Notes under the pieces: model-generated
The model's database searches: none
Seen by the model: only the letters and a program-made list of their open reading frames with translations
Told to the model about the DNA's origin: nothing
Program-made: the position numbers and the translations under genes
Shown here: positions 59,412-64,000 of the stretch, piece by piece
Numbering within the stretch: position 1 is the first letter of the stretch
How the letters are laid out: each line of letters opens with the position of its first letter
Assembly (NCBI GenBank): GCA_021234535.1
Contig: CM037833.1
Coordinates: 27,738,878-27,802,877, forward strand
Length of the DNA: 64,000 nt
Direction of reading: 5' to 3'
Origin: Stichopus chloronotus
Lineage: Eukaryota; Echinodermata; Holothuroidea; Aspidochirotida; Stichopodidae

Positions 59412-59642
59412 TCATAGTGGATGAATCTGGTACTTGGCATTTCCCTCATGAAAGGCCACAAATGAGACTTCTGTTCCCCATCCTTCTTCCGGGTCTAACG
59501 ACTCCGAAAAAGCATCTAACCCTAAGCCAAGTGCGTCAAATGGTGTCCCCCATGCAATATCTACTATTACAAAACTGATCTTATCAGGAACAACGTAAGC
59601 GCCAGCCATGTCAAAAGTCGTCGCTACAATAATATGCTTCAT
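59412..59642 (-). CDS. Candidate first exon, unknown gene
   Basis: The ATG at 59642 stands in a reasonable context (ACAAAATGAAG). The frame runs MKHIIVATTFDMAGAYVVPD, KISFVIVDIAWGTPFDALGL, then an acidic SESLDPEEGWGTEVSF to a stop at 59412. Hydrophobic strand-like periodicity gives it coding character. A donor is not clear (a weak AA|GTAC, or GAA|GTCT further up). It lies 97 bp upstream of the next candidate exon on the same strand. Confidence 0.4.
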   Translation of the reverse strand: MKHIIVATTFDMAGAYVVPDKISFVIVDIAWGTPFDALGLGLDAFSESLDPEEGWGTEVSFVAFHEGNAKYQIHPL

Positions 59643-59649
59643 TTTGTCT

Positions 59650-61390
59650 CAGCAAAACGTACGGGACATAGCCGAGTCGGTTATTATGCCATATTTGGAC
59701 TCGATTCTATAACCTAAATAACCAAAAGCGCAGATTTTGATTTTTTTAGAGCCCCCCCCCTTTTTTTTAAATATCTTTGACGGACAAACAACATTGTAAT
59801 GGACATTTGCACAGCTTAGTAATGGCCAGATTACACAATGTATGTAGGTAAACATGAAGTTCAAAGTTCCAAAAGTGCGGTATTGTACAAAACAACGTTT
59901 ATTGTTACAAACAGTACACTGTGATTTGTGAAAGAAAATGAATATTCAACTTGTTTCAATGAGTTGCAAGTTTATAAGTAGTGTCAAAATGAATCGATGA
60001 CTTTTAGAAAAAGAGAAATGTCCTAACTCCGTTGACATTATTGTCAATATTGTAGTGAACGTGGGCAAGTGTTGTAGTCGAGTCACCACAATTGAAGCCA
60101 AGACCGAGTCACCACTCTTCGAGCCGCAATTCCCCCCCTCCCCCAGTCTCCCCCGAGTCTCAGTCCAGTCCAATTGTCACTACCTTCCCAGTCACCATGT
60201 TTCAAAACTCTCAAAGTGTTTTTCAATACCATGTGATTTACAGGTCTACTGTAGTGTAGGTACCAGTTCTTGTCCTTTTACTGTATACTGGTCTGATGGT
60301 TAGTATTGAACTTGCAACAATTTCAAGGCACGATAACCAGTCAAGTAGCTCTCTTACAGCAGTCGTATATTTCTACTAATCCCGTGCAAGCTGAAGAAGA
60401 TTCAAATGATATGCTTGTTGCATCTGAGGAATATATGTCTAGGTAATATGCGAGTGATGACTTCGTGCTTGATGTGGATTGTGGATACATGATAATACCA
60501 CTCACCAAAGTCGCACACAATGATTAAAGTACTCACAGGCACTGACAAAAAATGCAAATTGAACCATGTAGGGGTTATTTAATCCTTGCAAACCTCTCGT
60601 CCTTTTGTATAGATACCTCTGTAATTGACGTGAAAAGGAGACGCTTTATTTGTAATTTCCTTCATTTGTCATTAGCCTGCTAAGCCTAAAGGAATTGAAT
60701 AATTAAGATGGTTGACAAGAGGATAATCTCCTCAGTTACCATTAGTCAAACGCCCCTCCCGTCCTCTTCGTTCCTTCTAATGAATATCAGAAACCGTGGC
60801 TGGGTTAGCATGTATTATTTTCCCATAATTTAGTAGGTAGCTTTACACCTACGAACCCCCTGCTATCTTATTTCTACAACATCTTTTTCAGGTAACCTGA
60901 CTTAGACTTGGACATGCATTCCAAATATTAAATTCGCAAAGTTTGGTTTGGATTATTTACCTACTCTGCAGTGGTAACCCTCTCTCAAAATCTAAAGAGC
61001 AAAACGCATCCTCTGGGAACAAAAGTCAAGAAAATTCATGACCCTCGGAGAGTAATTCATACTCCATTATTTAAAGCGTGTAGACCATACTAATAACACA
61101 ACTTAACTTTTCAAGTTCGCCTAACTAGTACTACGTTACCATACAGTGCGTAGTGACACTGCGATGGTTAAAAGTAACGGGCCCGCCCACAAATGTTGAA
61201 ATACCAATAGAACTACAAAAAGATCTAGGCGAAAGGTGGCATTATAGCTAATTGCCACAGTCATTAAATGTCAGCAAATTGATGACCATTTTTCATACCA
61301 TTCATGTCATAAATTGATCAGTACTTAACTCTTCGTTAAAAAGTAGTTATGCTTGTGTGTTCACCTATACCTTAAGCCCCGGTCACACTA
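59650..61390. other. Non-coding interval
   Basis: Poly-C/poly-T run at 59752-59768. Around 60060-60175 repeated GAGTC/GACTCG words (minus strand GTGGTGACTCG twice) mark a decayed repeat. No exon recognised. Confidence 0.45.
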
Positions 61391-61393
61391 TGC

Positions 61394-61612
61394 GCGATTC
61401 AATACGCAATTCAACTTTCAACTAAATTAGTGCGTATTGAGTTGATCATAAAAATTGTTAAGAATAAAATAGCGTCATAATTTCTCCTAATCCTAGATTT
61501 CTTGGAAGAGAAGGGTCGATTTCGTAGTTCATATTTTGAGTTCATTAATGTAAACCTCGATTAATCAAGTTTTTACAAATTTAGTTGAAAATTGAATTGT
61601 GTGTTGAATCGC
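61394..61612. mobile_element. Small foldback element with 35-nt arms
   Basis: Left arm GCGATTCAATACGCAATTCA.. (61394-61428) and right arm 61578-61612 are inverse over 32 of 35 positions. The left side is preceded by CCCCGGTCACACTATGC, the right side is followed by a poly-G run (61619-61630). Probably a MITE remnant. Confidence 0.75.
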
Positions 61613-61705
61613 TAGAGAGGGGGGGGGGGGCGGACTTAACACCAATATGATGGAAATAATAGGAGACTGAGAACTAAAAGTGTTAGCAAAGCTTATAACG
61701 AACTT

Positions 61706-62010
61706 TTGACATGTGACGCCATGCGCCTTTTTAAGCGTGTACTGACTTACGCACCACTGTGTATGTTCAATAAATGCCTATTGACATCGCCGAGCAACTC
61801 TGACCTAAAATTAAACACTAAGAGCCACGTGACCGCCCTTGAGGCTTATACCTACGTTGTATATTTCAGACAAACAATAGGCATACCTTTAGCGGCACTG
61901 TGTCCGTGGGAATAACCGCAACGTGATAATTTAGTTGCATCATGTGCTCTGCAGAAAGATGTACATCACGTAAAGCGGCAATGAGTGCAATAAATTCTGC
62001 ATTATTTTTT
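61706..62010. repeat. Diverged direct duplication, left copy (partner 63285-63570)
   Basis: TGTGTATGTTCAATAAATGCC, 'actaagagccacgtgaccgccct..gaggctta', 'tgtatatttcagac..atag' and 'ggaataaccgcaacgtgataatttagttgcatcatg' correspond in order to the segment beginning at about 63339 (TGTGTGTGTTCAATGAACGCC). The copies flank MITE copy 3. Confidence 0.75.
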
Positions 62011-62108
62011 TTCTTTTTGCTATCTTTTCTCATTTTCACCATTTCTTCAAAAATATTTTCCCTGAGATTATACAAAGGCGCAGCTACCAGTGAAACTGTA
62101 CCCATCAT
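61887..62108 (-). CDS. Candidate exon, unknown gene
   Basis: Open frame from ATG ATG at 62108 to donor CCGCTAAAG|GTATGC. It codes VSLVAAPLYNLRENIFEEMV, a lysine-rich loop, then FIALIAALRDVHLSAEHMMQ and LNYHVAVIPTDTVPLK. The helical charged pattern is protein-like. The duplicated copy near 63500 keeps LN..VA.IP.D.PS but has a stop before it, so one copy is at least broken. Family not recognised. Confidence 0.4.
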
Positions 62109-62511
62109 TGCACAAATATTCTACATATCACACAGATAATAAATATCTCTTTGCGCACATACATCTTTAAGCACACATCATCTGTGTTTTTCGGTGACTT
62201 CAGGATGTCGGTTGCGTGAGACAAACCTACTTATCCCTTGATTTAGTTTTCAAGAGAGATTAATGTTATTCTTATCAACAGGAAAACACGTTAGTGCCAC
62301 AGTTCAATTACCCACCGATAAAACTCTCATATACTTAAACAATTAAACAAATCCATCTTTCAAGAAGACACTTGTCACATTTAAACTTTGCAATACTTCA
62401 ACTGACTTTGTCCCTTTCGTTGCAACAAACACCTAGTACATTTTTGAATGCATTTTTATACTTAATGCACTACACTTAAAGCAGTTGTGTGAGTGCGTCA
62501 CCGATGAGAGC

Positions 62512-63181
62512 TTAAAGTGATTGCGTGTGTACTGAAAAACCAAAACGATACGATTATGTTTGATCTTAACTTTTTCTTTATTTTTAAATGTACACACGAG
62601 GTTGCACATGAACGGATTATGTCTTTCAATGAAGGAAAATGACAGTAACTATTTCGAAAAGCAACGGGATTGGCATAAAACAGTAAAAAACAGAAATCAT
62701 ATTTGAAAATTAACGGTTCTTACTATAACCGCATACATAAAGAATATGCAACACAGTACAGGTCTCACTAGTGTATCAAAAACATACTACTCAAGTCGTC
62801 GTTCCTGGGTAGGTATCGGGAATCGTATTTGGTGAAAGGAAACACTGTATCTACAAATAACCTACGAACTGAACACAACCTTGCCCTCGGCGTCAGTGAT
62901 CCTGATTGACTAACTGGATATTCAATACTAGTATACTTCCCATTGGCTTGTTCAAAGAAGCACACCGTTGATTTGCATGAAAACTGTCAATCACTACATT
63001 ATCGTATTCTACACTTTCTGTCCTTATATTTGAAGAATTTGAAATCATATGGCAAAATTAACCAACTGAAACCTATTTATTTTCCCAGATTGTCTGAATG
63101 GTGTAATTAAAAGCCTTACCAAATTTTTGGAGTTAAAATTTCAATGTTTTTACTTTTTGCCTACGCACGTAATCACTTTAA
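62512..63181 (+). mobile_element. TTAA-flanked MITE, copy 3 (670 bp)
   Basis: TTAA-AGTGATTGCGTG at the left end and ACGTAATCACT-TTAA at the right end, in the same orientation as copy 1 and alike over its full length. The minus frame 62768-62965 is a piece of the repeat. Confidence 0.92.
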
Positions 63182-63284
63182 GAACGAAAACGATTGTTTA
63201 ATATCATTCATTCCTGCCCATATTACTACATGTATCTTACACCCTCAAAGTGGCAATAGGCCTAACAATTTTGGTGAGCGTTAT

Positions 63285-63570
63285 TAGCACGGCAGCCTTG
63301 TACAGTGTGTGAGTGTAGTGCAGCTTACACCCCATTGTGTGTGTTCAATGAACGCCTTCTAACATGGTTAAGTGAACCTAACACTTTAGACTAACAGCCA
63401 TGCGACTGTCCTGAATTAAGGCTTAGTCCATATAAACATTGTAGTTTCTAGACCATCAATATGCTTCTAACTGTCTCCTGTTGTAAAAAGAGGGAACATC
63501 CGAGGGAATCATAGCTACAATGCGGTGATTCAGCTACACCATGCACTACATGAAGATATGGATCAACTGT
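63285..63570. repeat. Diverged direct duplication, right copy, with remnant of the duplicated exon
   Basis: Partner of 61706-62010. On the minus strand the remnant of the candidate exon reads LNHRIVAMIPSDVPS after an in-frame TAG, so it is no longer coding. From here to 64000 I see nothing else. Confidence 0.65.
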
Positions 63571-64000
63571 TTATGTAATTAACATTTGGTTAGGCTGCAC
63601 AAACTACGATAGATCGAATCCTGATCGATATTACCAATATGTAAGTAGTCTGTCTAAACTTGCAGCTTTTGGTGTCTTCAGAATATTGCGTCCTTCAGAC
63701 ATAGCAGGCTCAAGACTTGCTTCAACTTTACTTTATATAACACTTTTATTGTTCACATTTTACTGAACAAATTTGATCTGATATTTGGTTTGAATATCGG
63801 AGAATATTGCAATGGTTACCAACATTTATCTGAAAAATCTCGGTTTCCATTATCACTGGAGGAAATATCAACAGCAAGCCCATAACTTGAAGTTTTGCTT
63901 GCTGTCTACACGTTGTTTTCTAAGTGACCTGTTGTTTAAGTAAACTATTGCAAATTACCATGACCAATCAATACAACATTATTATCATACCTAAGGGCAA

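Overview
The window is about 37% GC by eye, intron-rich, and full of transposons and satellites, so it comes from an animal nuclear genome. ZU5-UPA-death-fold proteins, a CR1/L2-like LINE, a BEL/Pao fragment and an NHL-like propeller exon together suggest a marine invertebrate deuterostome. An echinoderm, possibly a sea cucumber, is my best guess; this is an inference from gene families, not a proof. I see no rRNA, no intact tRNA, no CRISPR array and no bacterial operon.

The main content is one large minus-strand gene whose visible part runs from 34159 (5') to 6194 (stop). I read 18 exons with GT-AG borders and mutually compatible phases. Their lengths total 5043 nt, exactly 1681 codons including the stop. 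The predicted chain is: death-fold domain (DF0), a glutamate-rich coiled coil of about 470 residues, a linker, then DF1-ZU5-UPA, then DF2-half death fold-ZU5-UPA, then DF3 and the stop. The ZU5-UPA supramodule, normally single and followed by one death domain in UNC5 and PIDD proteins, is therefore present twice in tandem with death folds between and around the copies. Exon lengths and phases are conserved between the two modules, which points to an internal duplication. The 5' start is not seen. A beta-propeller exon at 46659-47552 on the same strand ends in phase 0, which fits the phase-0 start of DF0, so it may be an upstream exon of the same gene.

Region by region: 1.1-3.5 kb is a decayed LINE. 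3.5-6.2 kb is non-coding with a 173-bp tandem duplication. 6.2-34.2 kb is the death-fold/ZU5/UPA gene, whose introns carry two TTAA-flanked MITEs (11.0 and 20.1 kb), a 197-bp tandem repeat (18.8-19.3 kb) and a ~145-bp satellite (8.3-9.3, 21.8-23.4 and 27.5-33.3 kb) broken at 28.8-29.3 kb by a BEL/Pao Gag-like fragment. 34.2-46.6 kb is a transposon-rich interval: a hAT-type MITE with a perfect 8-bp target duplication, a CATATG-rich foldback element, and a 3.36-kb DNA transposon with GTGACGGACGTAC subterminal repeats and its own ORF, followed by a ~210-bp tandem array. 46.7-47.6 kb is the propeller exon, with one frameshift. 47.6-64 kb is mostly non-coding, with one convincing plus-strand exon (50.3 kb), a few weak minus-strand exon candidates (57.3, 59.0, 59.4 and 61.9 kb), hairpins, a foldback and a third TTAA MITE.

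The genes suggest an intracellular signalling scaffold: death folds and ZU5-UPA units are protein-interaction modules of apoptosis and innate-immune complexes, and the coiled coil would drive oligomerisation. That role is inferred from domain families only.
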